Shown here piece by piece: positions 46,978-59,947 of a stretch of DNA of 64,000 nucleotides; positions within the stretch are counted from its first letter, which is position 1; the number at the start of each line of letters is the position of its first letter. A program made the translations under genes and the position numbers. Under the pieces are notes generated by a model. The model was not told where the DNA came from and did no database searches. It saw only the letters and a program-made list of their open reading frames with translations. The DNA is from Ciona intestinalis (lineage: Eukaryota; Chordata; Ascidiacea; Phlebobranchia; Cionidae). The stretch lies in NCBI RefSeq assembly GCF_000224145.3, contig NC_020169.2, positions 4,785,555-4,849,554 of the forward strand, read 5' to 3'.

Positions 46978-49900
46978 CTTATGTTCTTCATAAAATTGTT
47001 GAGAAACCTTTATTTGTGACCATAACAATCATGTTTGTGACTTCAAACAGGAATTCTCCCAATCCTTGTAAGTTGTTTGGAACGAGCAGAATATGCGTCG
47101 CTTCAATTTGAAGCAGCATGGGCGCTCACTAACATTGCATCTGGCACATCTCAACAAACACAAGCTGTAGTAGACGCAGGTAATTTAATTCTATACTTCC
47201 TGTTTAAGGGATAGGAAAAAATTCCACAGTGAATGGTGTATTTTAAACTCAACCATGCAAATTAATAAATTGATAACATTTTATGGTTTAAAATGTTTTA
47301 TGTTAAGCGATAGTTGAGTATCCACAGTTGTGTATTAAATACCCACACATGCAAATTGGTAAATTGAAAAACATATTTGGTTCACAAGGTAACAGGTTAC
47401 AACAAAGGCTCCACATGCTACAGTAGTTATGAATGCTAATTTTATTGGTATTTTTACTCAACATCAATTATTAAATGGGTTTCAAATGATGTTCCATAGT
47501 TTAACATCTTATATTTGTTGTAGGAGCTGTTCCACTTTTCTTAAAGCTTCTGCATTCTGAACATCAAAATGTGTGTGAACAAGCTGTGTGGGCTCTTGGT
47601 AACATCATAGGTAAGTGCTCACAATGTACTTAGTTCACTTAGTTATTTAAACATGATAAAGTTAAGTCTTATAAGCCTCTCGCAAATTTGAATTACATGC
47701 CTGGCAGTAACAGCATATATTATATATGAAAAAGTTTTTAAAATTTTGTTACTGGAAAGAGTTGAAACTGAATTCTCAGCTCCCGTCAATGTAACTATGT
47801 ATGTTTATCAGCGCCATGGCTCAGTGGATAGGCACTTGCATTATTAGCATAGGGTACTGGGTTCGATTGCAATACTGATATAAACAGGCATATGTGTCAT
47901 TATGAAAGACTTTTATATTGCTTCAAACCAGTGGCCACTAATAGGTTGTAGAACCCTGAGTGACCCCAGGAATAGAATGAAGTAGAATCTATGTTTATTA
48001 TGGCCCTGAATAAAGTATTAACCACCAATATTCAGGTGATGGACCAGCACTTCGAGATTACGTAATCAGCCTTGGAGTTGTCCAACCTTTATTGATGTTC
48101 ATCAACCCAGAAATTCCCATCAGCTTTTTAAGGTTAATATAATAATGCTTGTGTTTTTATTATTTACTTCAAGGTTTAGACTTGATGCTTACAAATTATT
48201 CTAAAACTTGTACTAGCTTTATTGTATTATTCAGAGATTTTCAGCTCACTTGAGACTTGGCATATCGATCCATTACCTCATAAACAACAACCTTAAGTGT
48301 TTAATAATGATTTATTCTGTATGGGTAAGGTCTTTACTGAAGCAGATCTTAAGTTCTTTATACTGGTTCATTAACCAATTATCCAACACTATAGAGATAC
48401 AGTTCAGACTCACATTACAGTTTATAGAAACCATGTATTATATATTTTTATGGTGGTTATTTAATAAACTGCTTTCTAATCTTTTAAAAGGGGGTTTTGG
48501 GCAAATCTACTTTAAATCCCAGGTGTTTGACGAGGACCTCACTCACATATGTAATATAACTTTTCATCATACCACTATTATCACTATACTTTGCAGCCTC
48601 ATATATAATGTTAAATTTTCCAGGAATGTAACTTGGGTTGTTGTTAACTTGTGCCGAAACAAAGATCCTCCACCACCAGTTGAAACAATCCAATCTCTTC
48701 TTCCTGCTTTGTGTGAATTAATCCACCATCCTGATACAAACGTAAGCGTTTCTATATGTTGGCAAGCACAGGCTATTTAAGTGTTGGTTCTTGAGTTAAA
48801 ACAACTGACTGAGCAAACCAAACAATTTAACATATTGCAACATATTTTTTCTATCTTTACTTTTTTTTAATGTTTGTATGTATAGACACCTGGACCGTAA
48901 TTTCTATAGTACATGAAGTTTCCCAATGACTCCTTCACAAAATATTTCACACACTACTTATATGCAAAGTTAATAATGTTTTATTGTTTGACCTATGGAC
49001 ATAATGTCAACCTAATAGTTAAACAACATGTCAGCACACGAAACCATGTTAAACAAATAAAGTTGCTACCTATTCATTATTTCAAGCCACCATTCATAAA
49101 GTCATAGGGAAATCCTGTTTAAAATTTGTTTTTCTAGATCTTGGTGGACACTGTGTGGGCTTTGTCATACTTAACGGATGGTGGAAACGAACTTATTCAA
49201 ATGGTTATCGATTCAGGGGTTGTCCCTTATCTGGTACCCCTTCTTACACATGCAGAGGTTAAAGTTCAGGTTAGTGCAAACACTGACTTGTCAGTTCTGT
49301 TTGGTTTTATCACTCTTCTGGGTAGATGTGCAACAAAACACATTTATTGCATAACATGACAGTGGGAATGACATACTGTGTATAGATATTTGTGAATAGA
49401 AAACACTCCATTAGGATAAAACACATGGCATATATCACATTATGTTTATTTCTTATAGGTAGAAATTGTAAGGGTGTAGAATGCTTATAGTTGTGTGTTA
49501 CTGTCCTTGGTTTTGAACCTGGAGCCCCTTTATGATACTGAAATATTTTTTTACCTTTAATGTTCACAGACTGCAGCAGTGCGTGCTGTTGGAAACATCG
49601 TTACTGGAACAGATGAACAAACACAGGAAGTTCTTAATTGCGGAGTTTTGAAACATTTTCCAGCTCTATTGTCGCACCATAAAGAAAAAATAAATAAGGT
49701 AATATTACCTTGAATACGTGGTTATATCCTATATGTAAGACCCCAAAGAGATAAAAACTTTTCAGTGGTAGTGGTAAATGGTACTACACTAATCATTTAC
49801 TATTTTAAATTAAAACTTCACAAATCATTCATTTACGCAATAATCCTGGTTCATTTTCCTGGAACTATTTTATAACTGTTTGCATAAATATACTTGTATT

Positions 49901-51787
49901 TGTTTAACCTACATTGAATATTGTAACTCGCATACACTTATATTTGTACTGAACATACAAGTGTTTTATGTTCCCAGGAAGCTGTATGGTTCTTATCAAA
50001 CATAACCGCTGGCAACCAGTCACAAGTACAAGCTGTTATTGATGCAGGATTAATACCACAGATTATTGCCCATCTAAGCAAAGTAAGATAACTATGAATT
50101 AGAATTTATAAATTACCTGTTAAGCAGGGCGAAGACAAATGCTGCCTGTGAACTTTTAACATGCCAGATGTTAGCGGAAATTAATGTATTAGTATGGTTA
50201 TGCAGAATTTTGCCCATTGTACTCAAAATACCTTTCTGGTAACTGTTAATGAACTGGTTACTGTGTAAGTCTTGAATCAGACTTTGCCTAAAATCCAACA
50301 CATCATTATTACTTTGTACCGTTGTTAATGTAAAAGTGTTAACCAATCACCAAGTTACTATAAAAAGCATTTTTGTTAATTGTATTTTGGCTCTTCTTCC
50401 CGCTTTTTAGTGAGTGTCATTTCACCCTGATAAAGTATAAATATGCTTGGCAGCAACAACATGTATTTTGATATCTTTGTGTTTAGAGCGATTTCCAGAC
50501 ACAAAAAGAAGCAGCATGGGCGATTTCGAATCTAACAATATCTGGAAATAAAGAACAAGTCGTGTATGTGTGTGAACAAGGGGTAATTCCCCCATTCTGC
50601 AACCTTCTGGTTGCAAAGGATAATCAGGTTTGTTATTTCTTGTTATTTGGAGAAATATGCCAAACATATGTTGTGCGTAGGGGTCACGACCCCCGAAGGG
50701 CTGGGCCACTGTGCATAACTGTGTATCTCAAACAGTGTGCACAATTGGTGCATATATATTGGACACAAAACTTAAAAAATACTTTAAATACCTTTAAAAT
50801 TAGGTAAAAACCAGCAATATACCGTTATACTGTGCACCCAAGGAAAGAGCTAGGTGCGTTTGGGTAATGTGGCATTCAATCCCTATGCTGGGCCTTAAAC
50901 ATTTCTTGCTAAAAAAACAATTAACGTTATGTTTTTGTTACATGGTGACATCCTATTGCATCATAAAGTAAATATCTTGTGTTTTAGGTGGTGCAAGTTG
51001 TATTGGATGGCATCAACAACATTCTAAAGATGGCTGGAGATAATGATACTATTGCTACAGTGATTGAAGAATGTGGGGGTAAGATAGTTAATAGTCATAA
51101 TATTTCATAACATCTTGGCTAACCGGTATTTGCCGTCTTAAAAATTTTTGACTTACAAAACAGTTATTAAATAGTTATAAAATAGATTGGTGAGCAGCCA
51201 AATCTGGCCTAAATACTAGGTTTTTGGCAAAATTATCTATGTAGAACTTGTAAACATTTATTTTACTAGGCTCGTTATGTAGGATATATTAAAAAAGATA
51301 TCTGTAAAAATTTGTTAAACCAATTCAAGGTTGTTATGTTAATGAGCTTTAATCATTTTTCATATTAAACAGGATTGGACAAGATTGAAATGCTACAGAA
51401 TCATGTGAATGAAGACATCTACAAGCTTGCATATGAGATAATTGATCAGTTCTTTTCTGGAGATGTGAGTATTAGCTCTGTAAGGTTGTCACATACAATT
51501 GCTCTTGGTTTAAAGGCTCGAGTGTTATAGTCAGGGCTTGATTTCTTTCTGAAACCAAAGCAATTAAACTGTGTTTAAAAATTTAATTCAGATAACAAAC
51601 AAAAAAAGGATAATTTTTTCTTTCAAAATTCAATTTTGATTTTAATTTATGTTCATGACAAAAGTTACATAATTTCAAATTTTATTTTCTTTAGCCTGAC
51701 GGAGAACTTGCCCCAGATGAAAATAACATCGGTTTCCAATTTGACCCTTCAGTATCTTTACCCATTGATGGACAGTTCAAATTCTAA
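44666..51787 (+). CDS. KPNA4: importin subunit alpha (KPNA3/KPNA4 type)
   Basis: Fourteen exons: 44666-44758, 45915-46046, 46439-46574, 47051-47179, 47524-47610, 48036-48132, 48624-48741, 49138-49269, 49570-49698, 49978-50082, 50487-50627, 50988-51078, 51373-51464 and 51695-51787, all in phase, about 524 residues. The N-terminal importin-beta-binding region ([11 protein letters not shown], then [16 protein letters not shown]) is followed by ten armadillo repeats. Repeat markers include [60 protein letters not shown] and [13 protein letters not shown]; their Trp-Asn ladders grip nuclear localisation signals. Motifs and length match vertebrate KPNA3 and KPNA4 (521 residues) better than KPNA1/2. 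It is the cytosolic cargo adaptor for nuclear import with importin beta and is recycled by the exportin CSE1L. AATAAA at 52127-52132 is a likely poly(A) signal. The symbol stands for the KPNA3/4 ancestor. Confidence 0.96.
46942..46976. repeat. AT dinucleotide microsatellite
   Basis: An uninterrupted TA run of about 15 units in importin intron 3. Confidence 0.85.
47812..47970 (+). mobile_element. tRNA-derived SINE in importin intron
   Basis: The best pol III promoter in the window: A-box TGGCTCAGTGGATAGGC and B-box GGGTTCGATTGC, spaced as in a tRNA gene. The body follows with CATATGTGTC and CAAACCAGTGGCCACTAATA. It cannot be a tRNA gene because the arms do not pair beyond the boxes. Confidence 0.8.
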
Positions 51788-52978
51788 ACTTGGTGAAATC
51801 CCCCAATGTGAGAATGAATGGATGATGTATGCCTGTGATGGCCGATAGAGGTTCGGCGTAAATATTTTAAGGTTTTAAAAACGTGTGAATGCGTTGTATG
51901 CTGCACTTGGGATCAGAATTATGAATGAAAATGTAAATCTCTCTCCTGAGCTTTTCTTGTATATAGCTTCCAACACATCTTTCAGTGTTTCCCAACAATT
52001 TCTGGTTTTACACTCAATTCTGGCAACACTTCGAACGTCGTTGTGATTTTAATGAAGAAAATCTTGGCAAATCAGTTAACAGTAGTTTCTAGCATGATCG
52101 AACTTATTTAATATTTGAAATGTTCTAATAAACATGGGTCTGCGTACATTAGTAATTGATGATTTTCTTCTGGTTCGATTATATGTGTATGCGGTCAGTC
52201 GGTCACTAATGTTGAGATATTACGGTCATAAGCGAAGTAGCTGCTTTGACTACCCAGGTTTGGAGAATAAATCTAGTTTTAAGGAACATATATTTAAATT
52301 ATTGAGGTACATCTAGTTACACAGAAACATTCAGTTGTATTTTGAAAGAAATGTTTTTTACAGAAACATTACAAATTACCATTATTATCATGCACTGCGT
52401 AAATTAGGATGGTGATGAATATAGGTATTTCATTTTATTTAAATGAATGAATGAACTTACGTACTGTTAAACATGAGTTATGATTTAAAATCTGAATGCT
52501 TACTCGCATATTAGTAAAGAACATTAGTCTTTCTCTTCTATTATTCGAACCACTGCATTATGTCATTGATGTACCGTTTTCGGAAATCGTTTGAACTATG
52601 GCTTAGTTGCAATTGTTTGGTTGCCCGCTTTAATGTCCACGCAATAGTATTACATTCGAGTGAAAACTGTCAGTCTAAATTAAATTGCACGGGTTCTTTA
52701 GATCTAGGCATTAAAAAAGGTAATTACTTTGTTTATCCCCGAATAAAAGGCAAAATATAACCTTATGATATGGGTAATCCCCTTGCGAGATACGTAAGTT
52801 TCCTAAACCAATTATAAAGTTGTTGTGTAAGTTCCATCTTTCTAAAGGTTATGTATTTCTACAGTGTATGCATAAATACGCGACAAATGTCTGCTATGTG
52901 TGAACCAAGGTTTAATAGTTTGGCACTTTTTGCCAGACATTGTTATATTTTATAAAATACAGTTAAAATAGAGTGAAA
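51788..52978. other. interval between importin alpha and NAD synthetase
   Basis: The importin 3' UTR runs to about 52150. The rest is AT-rich with an AATGAATGAATGAA run near 52441. Open frames at 52134-52316 and 52560-52760 have no splice or domain support. Confidence 0.5.
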
Positions 52979-55900
52979 ATGGTGCGAAAAGTGAATCTTG
53001 CTGTTACCTCACTCAATCAGTGGTCAATGGATTTTAGTGGCAATTGTGAACGAATTAAGCAAAGTATTAGAAGATGTTTCGAGATGGGTGCTTCTTATAG
53101 ACTTGGATCTGAACTGGAGGTTTCTGGATATGGATGTGAAGATCATTTTTATGAAAACGATACTGTTCAACATTCCTGGGAAGTAAGTAGATATGGAAAG
53201 TTTAAATCTCATTCTAAGTGCTTGTAAACAAGCTATTCATCAGAGCATATTGTAATTATTGTATAAACTGTGGTCAATTTGTCCATCATTGTAATAATAC
53301 CAGGTGAAAGTTTCCACAGTTTGCAACTGTATGTCTGCAACCAACCAACATACTCATTTATTATATAAAATAAAAACCATTGGGAAAATAACTTGAAGAA
53401 ACTACTTTCCACTGAAGAGTAACTGTATGTTATTGTTATGTATTGACGTATTATAGTGAAGAAACACCTATTTTTTAGGCTATTGTTATATTATAACCAT
53501 ACCATATATTATTTCACAATTTATAATAAAGGTGTTAGCTGAACTTCTTGCAATGAATGAAGCCAAGACAATGATATGTGATGTAGGAATGCCAATTATT
53601 CATAAAACTGTTCGTTACAATTGTCGAGTGATCTTCCTACACAAACAAATTGTTTTGATTCGCCCTAAACTTGTATGTTGTAACGAGGTAAGCTGTAATA
53701 GAAACAATAAACATTGCGTTTATAATAATACCGGCTTAAAAATGAATGAGCAAACTGAATCAGCGAAAAGCATTGGAAAATAAATAAAAATGACAATATG
53801 TTTAACCAATATAAATATAAGAAAAGATTTTAGATAGATGTTGTTATATTTAGTTTGAATACAGTATTTACACACAAAAAAAACTTTAAAAACAACCTGC
53901 AAGCAAAATAACAAATCATGTGCTTATAATTAAATAGAATTAGAAACGAATGGGCAAACTGAATCAGCTATTTGAGTGGAAATATAAATAAAAATGGCAA
54001 TGTGTATAAGAAAAAGGGTACAATTTGGTAAAATGCTCATGCCTTGGAATTGATACCTGTGTGGCTGTCTGTTATATACAGTTTTCTTTTTTAATCTTAT
54101 TCTAAATGTCATTTCAATAAAGTTTCCCTTTTACAGGGCAACTTTCGTGAACTACGTTGGTTTGTTCCCTGGTTGAAAAGAAAACAGATTGATGATTTCG
54201 TTCTCCCAGATTTTATTCAGGAAATTACTGGTTAGTTTATCTATAATAAGTTATTTGTTTTGTTGGTGTTACAGGTATTTCTTATGATGTAAGTTGTAAC
54301 GTCACTGTTCGTGTACAATTCATGCTCCAGGTCGCATTTCTATTAAAAAAAAAACATTGTGTTGTTAATGTTATCAGAATGTACAAGAATATAGGTAGAA
54401 GTCAGGTTGTAATACATAAAGTAAATTTGAAATATCCAGTTAAATCTATTGCATATTTTCATTGTTAATTTGTGTCCAAAACATTAACCAAACCCTAACA
54501 GAATTTGTTCAAACACTAACTGAATTTAAAAAATCTCCAAAAGGCCAGAAAACTGTTCCAATTGGAGATGCAGTGATCCAGACAAAGGACACCTGCATTG
54601 GTAGTGAAGTGTGTGAGGAGATGTTCACACTTGAGACTTCACATTGCCTGCAAGCAATGGACGGAGTGGAAATTTTTACAAATGGCAGCGGAAGTCATTT
54701 TAACTTAAGAAAAAGTCAACGCAGGTTCGTTATTTTATAAATGAATTTTGTAAACTACAAACTGTATGAATAATTTCCATTGTTGCTCTTTTTCCTGTTA
54801 AACCTTTGTACAGTCATATTAAAAATTAACCGCCATTTTTGCCAATTTACAAGTTTACTGTTGGAGAAATGCGGTTGCAATAGCATACCTTACTTACAAA
54901 TTTGTTCCTGTGTAATTAAAACGGTAAATTTCATTGGTTGCTGGTATGGCTTTCTCATTTATTTAACTTTGTCAATAGATGGAAATTCGCAAGTTCAGCT
55001 TGTTTGCGAGCTGGTGGTGTTTACATGTTATCCAACCAAGTTGGTTGTGATGGTGGTCGCTTGTATTATGATGGAGCTTCATTGATTGGTTTGAATGGTG
55101 AACTACTCACTCTGGGTTCTCAGTTTAGTTTCGATGATGTCAATGTAACCATGGCAACTGTGGATCTGGATGATGTGACATCATACAGGTAATTGTGATG
55201 TAACGAAAGAAATAAGTTCTAGATGAAAAATAAATAAAAAAACTTCGACAAGTTTATGCACAATTTAGAATTTAAAAAAAGGGGGGAAAGCTTATGCATT
55301 ATCACAATTAAAATACCTAAATTATATCTTCATTTTTAGGTGTGGCATTTCTAGCAATAGTATATCATCCAGTATGGCTACCACAATATACCCACGTGTC
55401 TCGTTGAGTGAATTTTCCCTCTCTGTCACCTCTTGTGACCCAATGTTACCCTTGAGCCCCGTCATTCCATGGAAATCTTATAAACCTGAAGAAGAGATAT
55501 CTATGGCAGGTGCGGGGTGGTTGTGGGATTATTTACGACGAAGTGGACAATCAGGTTTATTCCTCCCATTAAGTGGTGGTGTTGACAGTTCTTCTGTTGC
55601 ATGCATCGTATTTTCAATGTGCTCCAGGGTGAGTAAGTATTAAATATGCATTCTGTAATTATTGTCGCACAGTAAATATTGCGTGGCAGAGAAACTCAGA
55701 ATTATAACATAAATGTCTTACACCTCATACCTCATACATGCGTACACAAGTAACTTTTAGGTAATAATGTTTTATGTATGTCTTACAATTTTAAGAACTT
55801 TTAGTAACCACTGGATTGCAGCAACTTCTGTATCTTGCCCAAATACGCACTCAGCCACAATGGTAGCAGCATAGTGTATTAAGCCAAGGATCCTTTAGTT

Positions 55901-58261
55901 ACAAAATGAATGTTCTTACCACTATGCCGCTGGTAGTTAGCTTTCCATAAGTGATAAATGTTTTTCATTTTTTAGGTATATGATGAAATTGAAAGTGGTA
56001 ACAATCAGGTTATTTGTGATGTAAGAAAGGTTGTAAATGATGAATCTTTCATTGTGACATCACCAGAGCAGCTTTGTAACAAAATATTAACAACTTGTTA
56101 CATGGCGAGTGAAAATTCATCAGGTAACAAACAAAAACATTTAATTTAAAATGATGCTTGTTGGTAAAATAAGTAACCACTGTATTTAGTAAGTGCTTTA
56201 AATCTATTTATAAATGTGGATTTTTACTCTCCATTTATATTTTATTCTGTATGGTTGAGGTCCTTGTCAAAAACCTGTGATTTAGGTTTAGGCCAGATTT
56301 AGGCCAATACTCTATTAATGTAAATTTTCAAAGTAAAAATGATTCTGCATTTAAAGTTATAGTATCAAAACACATTTTAAAAATGCTCCAAAAAATAGGA
56401 ATAATTAGGAGACAGTGTTATCACTTCTTACAAACGCAGTCGTGACACGGCAGCGGTCAGCTAGCCTTGCCACCCGAATCAATTCTAACCACATGAATAT
56501 CAACATTGACGGCGTCGTGCACGCTGTGCTAATGGTGTTTACTGCGGCGACCGGGTTCATACCAAGGTTCAAGGCACGAGACGGTAGCATTCGTGAAAAT
56601 CTTGCATTGCAGAATATACAAGCCAGATCCAGGTACATATTTTATTATGGAAGTCTTGGATTTATAAAAAAGTATCTGTACTAGTTTTTAAACATTTTTT
56701 ATTCTGCCATAGTGATATCAATTACCATATTGTACCCTTACCGAAATAAACAGAAAAATGTTTAAATTATAACAGCAAATATAATAAAAATGGCAGGCTA
56801 AAATTAAACACTTACTACTTAAAAGGCTTCACTAAGTTCATTAAATCAGTCTACGTCTGCAGTAACATAACACTATGTAACAGAGTTTTAACTGTTGTAC
56901 ATAACTTCATTGCAGGATGGTCCTTGCTTACTTATTTGCCCAGCTTATGCAGTGGGTAAGAGGCAACCCTGGTGGCTTGTTGGTGTTGGGGTCTTCTAAT
57001 GTGGATGAGAGCTTGAGGGGTTATTATACAAAGTAAGTGAATTATATTTTCAGAGGTAAATATTTTAATATTTACCCGTGAGTTTTGTTTCTTGGGTTTC
57101 ATGCTTTTTAGGTTTGTAGCCAAACAAGGCTGAAATAACCAAAAATCTTTACAAAACTTTAAAGAGTTACTTTTGTACTTTATACCTGGTGTGCAATGAG
57201 TTAGAAGCCTTTGACCTATACCATATATATATATGGGTGATTATTTCCTAAAAATCATGAATTATTACATCATAGATACGATTGTTCGAGTGCTGACCTC
57301 AATCCAATTGGTGGAATAAGTAAAACTGATCTTCGTTCTTTCATCGTTTACTTCAGTGATAAATATAATGTTCCTGAGATCAAAGAAATAGTGGAGGCCA
57401 CACCTACTGCTGAACTTGAACCTTTAGAACAAGGTTGGTTCTGTAGTTGTGGGTGGGAAAGCCACTTTGCCGTGGTGTTGGACAAAAAATGGCAGTTGGA
57501 ATGGTTTAAACTATACATATTGATACTAAATGTCATTTTACTGATAATTCCAAGGTAAAATAGCACAAACAGACGAGGCAGACATGGGAATGACCTACGA
57601 TGAGCTTTCTACCTTTGGAAAACTTCGTAAAATCTCAATGTGTGGTCCATACTCAATGTTTATGAAGCTTGTAACATTGTGGAAGGATAAATGTACTCCA
57701 TCACAGGTTTAATTTAAAAGTTGGAATACATTTTACTGTTATTCAAAAAAATCCAAAATAAACTTTTTTTCGTTTTAATACTTAATTAATCTTTGCATTA
57801 GCAACATCTGTAGATTTAGTCTTTTCAAACTCTATGTTTAAGCTTAGCTGTACTGTACATAGTCAAGCTTTGAGAGTGGCCCACAAAAATGGCTGGACCA
57901 TACTATACTAGCTTAATTCAATTGTCCTCCAGGTGGCTGAAAAGGTGAAACATTTCTTTGTGACAAATTCAATTAACCGGCATAAGATGACAANCCTCAC
58001 TCCTTCTATGCATGCTGAGAATTACAGCCCTGATGACAATAGGTTTGACCTTCGACCTTTTCTATACAACGCCAAGTGGCCCTGGCAGTTCAGGTTTGAA
58101 GGATGTGGTTTTAGTATTTGGGGTTTTATAGTTTTAGTACAACTCTAAAAAAACATTGACCTTTTCCATGAAGGCCAAATTCGTAAATTCTAATTTACCA
58201 CTGTTTTTATTTTTTTAGAAAAATTGATGATGTCGCACAAAAAATGGAATCTAAAGTTTAA
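52979..58261 (+). CDS. NADSYN1: glutamine-dependent NAD(+) synthetase
   Basis: Thirteen exons: 52979-53182, 53532-53687, 54137-54230, 54544-54724, 54979-55188, 55340-55628, 55976-56123, 56416-56632, 56916-57032, 57276-57433, 57555-57706, 57933-58093 and 58219-58261. All are in phase, about 709 residues (human 706). It makes NAD from nicotinate adenine dinucleotide, glutamine and ATP. The N-terminal nitrilase-fold glutaminase shows its catalytic Glu ([12 protein letters not shown]), Lys (LIRPK) and Cys ([13 protein letters not shown]). The C-terminal synthetase has the ATP pyrophosphatase loop [31 protein letters not shown] and [10 protein letters not shown]. Exon 4's acceptor (CCAAAAG|GCCAG) and exon 8's acceptor (GAGACAG|TGTTAT) were chosen because they alone keep both frame and homology. 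One N at 57994 falls in a codon that is Thr in the family (MTTLTP), so it is probably C. Confidence 0.97.
55790..55940 (-). mobile_element. tRNA-derived SINE in NADSYN1 intron 6
   Basis: AGTAACCACTGGATTGCAGC, GTATCTTGCCCAAATACGCA and CACAATGGTAGCAGCATAGT, ending ACCACTATGCCGCTGGTAG, match the minus-oriented copies at 13775 and 15935. Confidence 0.7.
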
Positions 58262-59116
58262 AACTAAGTTGTGTTCAAATTAATGAATACCACTGTAGGT
58301 TGTTTTTACTAAAGTGTATTCCTCAGTTGTTATCAACCTTTTTTATTAATTATTGGTGTTGAAACTATATTTAGGATACAGAATACCTTCGAATCAGATA
58401 TTAGCAATTTTGTTTTTCACTTGCCCGTTTTTTAGGCTTGACAGGCACTTAGTATGAAGCTCAGTTCTAGTTTAGAATTCTGAGCTACTGTTTTTATTTT
58501 AAATATGGTGGTCCAAAAAACTTTACGTAGTGCTTACACCTGAGATAATCTATTATAAATTAGTGAGTAATAGTAAGTAAGGTATGGCTTAAAACTATTG
58601 TGTTATATTAATAATATTAATGTTTTCCTTATTCTTTCGTATGAAGGTAGTTGTTATCGCTACATAGATATGCAGAAATGTTAATGTCCATATACTATTA
58701 AAGTGTCTTTTTTATACGTCTTAATTATAATATAGTAAAAAATTCACCTATAAAATAAATCAATTTTGTTTGTCTTGTGCAACAGTTAACTAGAAATAAA
58801 ACATAAAACAATTTATAATAAAGGAGCATCATATGCAACTGACATTTCTATAAAAGTGTGGTTTATAGTTTGGCTGTATTGCGTTGTTTCAAAACTCTTG
58901 AATATTTACTGAATATATTTGGCTAAAGACAACTTTTCTGATGTTGCTGTTGTATGTTATAAAAAGTGTATTTTGTGTGATATCTATGATTGCCAATTAC
59001 AAAAACTGAAGTTGGTAAAATAGCACCAAACCTTGTTGTAATTGGATGACCCTGGTTGAAAGCATGATTAGCCACCATATTGTATTTAAGCTGCATGTTT
59101 AAATCAACATAATAAT
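58262..59116. other. convergent 3' region of NADSYN1 and EXOSC6
   Basis: AT-rich 3' UTR-like sequence between two genes that face each other. AATAAA occurs near 58795 for the plus-strand gene. No exon or repeat family member is seen. Confidence 0.55.
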
Positions 59117-59947
59117 TTAATGTGAATTATTTTGATTGCTTTTTTTGAGTGAATTTACCAAACATTTTCTAACAATGGAGTGAAGATTTTGTGCTGAATA
59201 TCTGCATGACCTGATTGCTTCTTGCAAGACATTGCATTCAAGATGTCCTGATGATACAACAGATGACACTTGGTTGATTGATGGCAGCAAAGCAACCATT
59301 ACCATTCCTTGGTTGAGATCATTCGACTTTTCCAAGTTTAAAGGTGAAAATTCTTCACTGGATGTTGGGTCAATTATGAACGTATCTTGCCCAGCAATTC
59401 GTATTGATGAAGCAGTGATGACATCATACATTTCTATCCCAGCATCAACAAGGGCAACAGATGCTGCTGTAATTGCGGCTGGCATCACTGAACCATCATC
59501 CTCTAGTACTATAACGTAAACGTCTATTTGAGATTTAGGATAACGTTGGAGACAGACACCTGATGATATTGCTTCGAGTAAAATGTCTGATTTTTCCACA
59601 TCAGAAGCTCCTGGAATGTGATCTCCATGTTTTGGGCTCGAATATGGCGCGTATTTCAACTCACATTTTAACTTCCCCTTATTGATTTGAAATTCTTCTC
59701 TCATTTCAATGTCTTTTGGTCCATAAACAGAGCAAATCACTTTTGTTTTGTTCATTTCAAAATAAGCTGACCCTTTGGCTTGTGTAATAACTCCGCACTG
59801 CAGGAAAACATCCCTAGGTTGTGTGACGTATCTCCCATCAGCTCTCTTCTCCTCATCATCAAGTAAACTCAACTTCTCAATCTCTGTGAACAGTTTCGCA
59901 TTATAACTGATGTCTGGAGCTGGCAATCGACGGGAATCCGTTGGCAT
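59117..59947 (-). CDS. EXOSC6: exosome complex component MTR3 (EXOSC6)
   Basis: A single uninterrupted frame of 276 residues. It is an RNase PH-fold protein of the exosome ring: KRADGRYVTQPRDVFLQCGV, then ITQAKGSAYFEMNKTKVICS, then DSSILLEAISSGV-type helix residues (SDILLEAISSGVCLQRYP) and VDAGIEMYDVITASS. The start MPTDSRRLPAP parallels human EXOSC6 MPGDHRRIRGP, and LPSINQVSSVVSSG parallels its LMPVLNQVAGLLGSG. In animals this subunit is catalytically inactive and builds the six-member ring with EXOSC4, 5, 7, 8 and 9 for 3'-to-5' RNA decay in nucleus and cytoplasm. It has no introns, unlike every other complete gene in the window. It converges with NADSYN1 and diverges from the KNL2-type gene. 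Confidence 0.93.
   Translation of the reverse strand: MPTDSRRLPAPDISYNAKLFTEIEKLSLLDDEEKRADGRYVTQPRDVFLQCGVITQAKGSAYFEMNKTKVICSVYGPKDIEMREEFQINKGKLKCELKYAPYSSPKHGDHIPGASDVEKSDILLEAISSGVCLQRYPKSQIDVYVIVLEDDGSVMPAAITAASVALVDAGIEMYDVITASSIRIAGQDTFIIDPTSSEEFSPLNLEKSNDLNQGMVMVALLPSINQVSSVVSSGHLECNVLQEAIRSCRYSAQNLHSIVRKCLVNSLKKSNQNNSH

Noticed and set aside
47812-47885. tRNA gene
   Set aside because: A- and B-boxes are present, but the acceptor and anticodon arms do not pair and the unit continues into a SINE body shared with other copies.
50670-50720. Short palindrome GGGGTCACGACCCC as a regulatory site
   Set aside because: Single occurrence within importin intron 11, in sequence that looks like a degraded repeat; nothing ties it to a factor.
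59232-59519. 95-codon plus-strand frame inside EXOSC6
   Set aside because: Antisense shadow of the EXOSC6 coding sequence.
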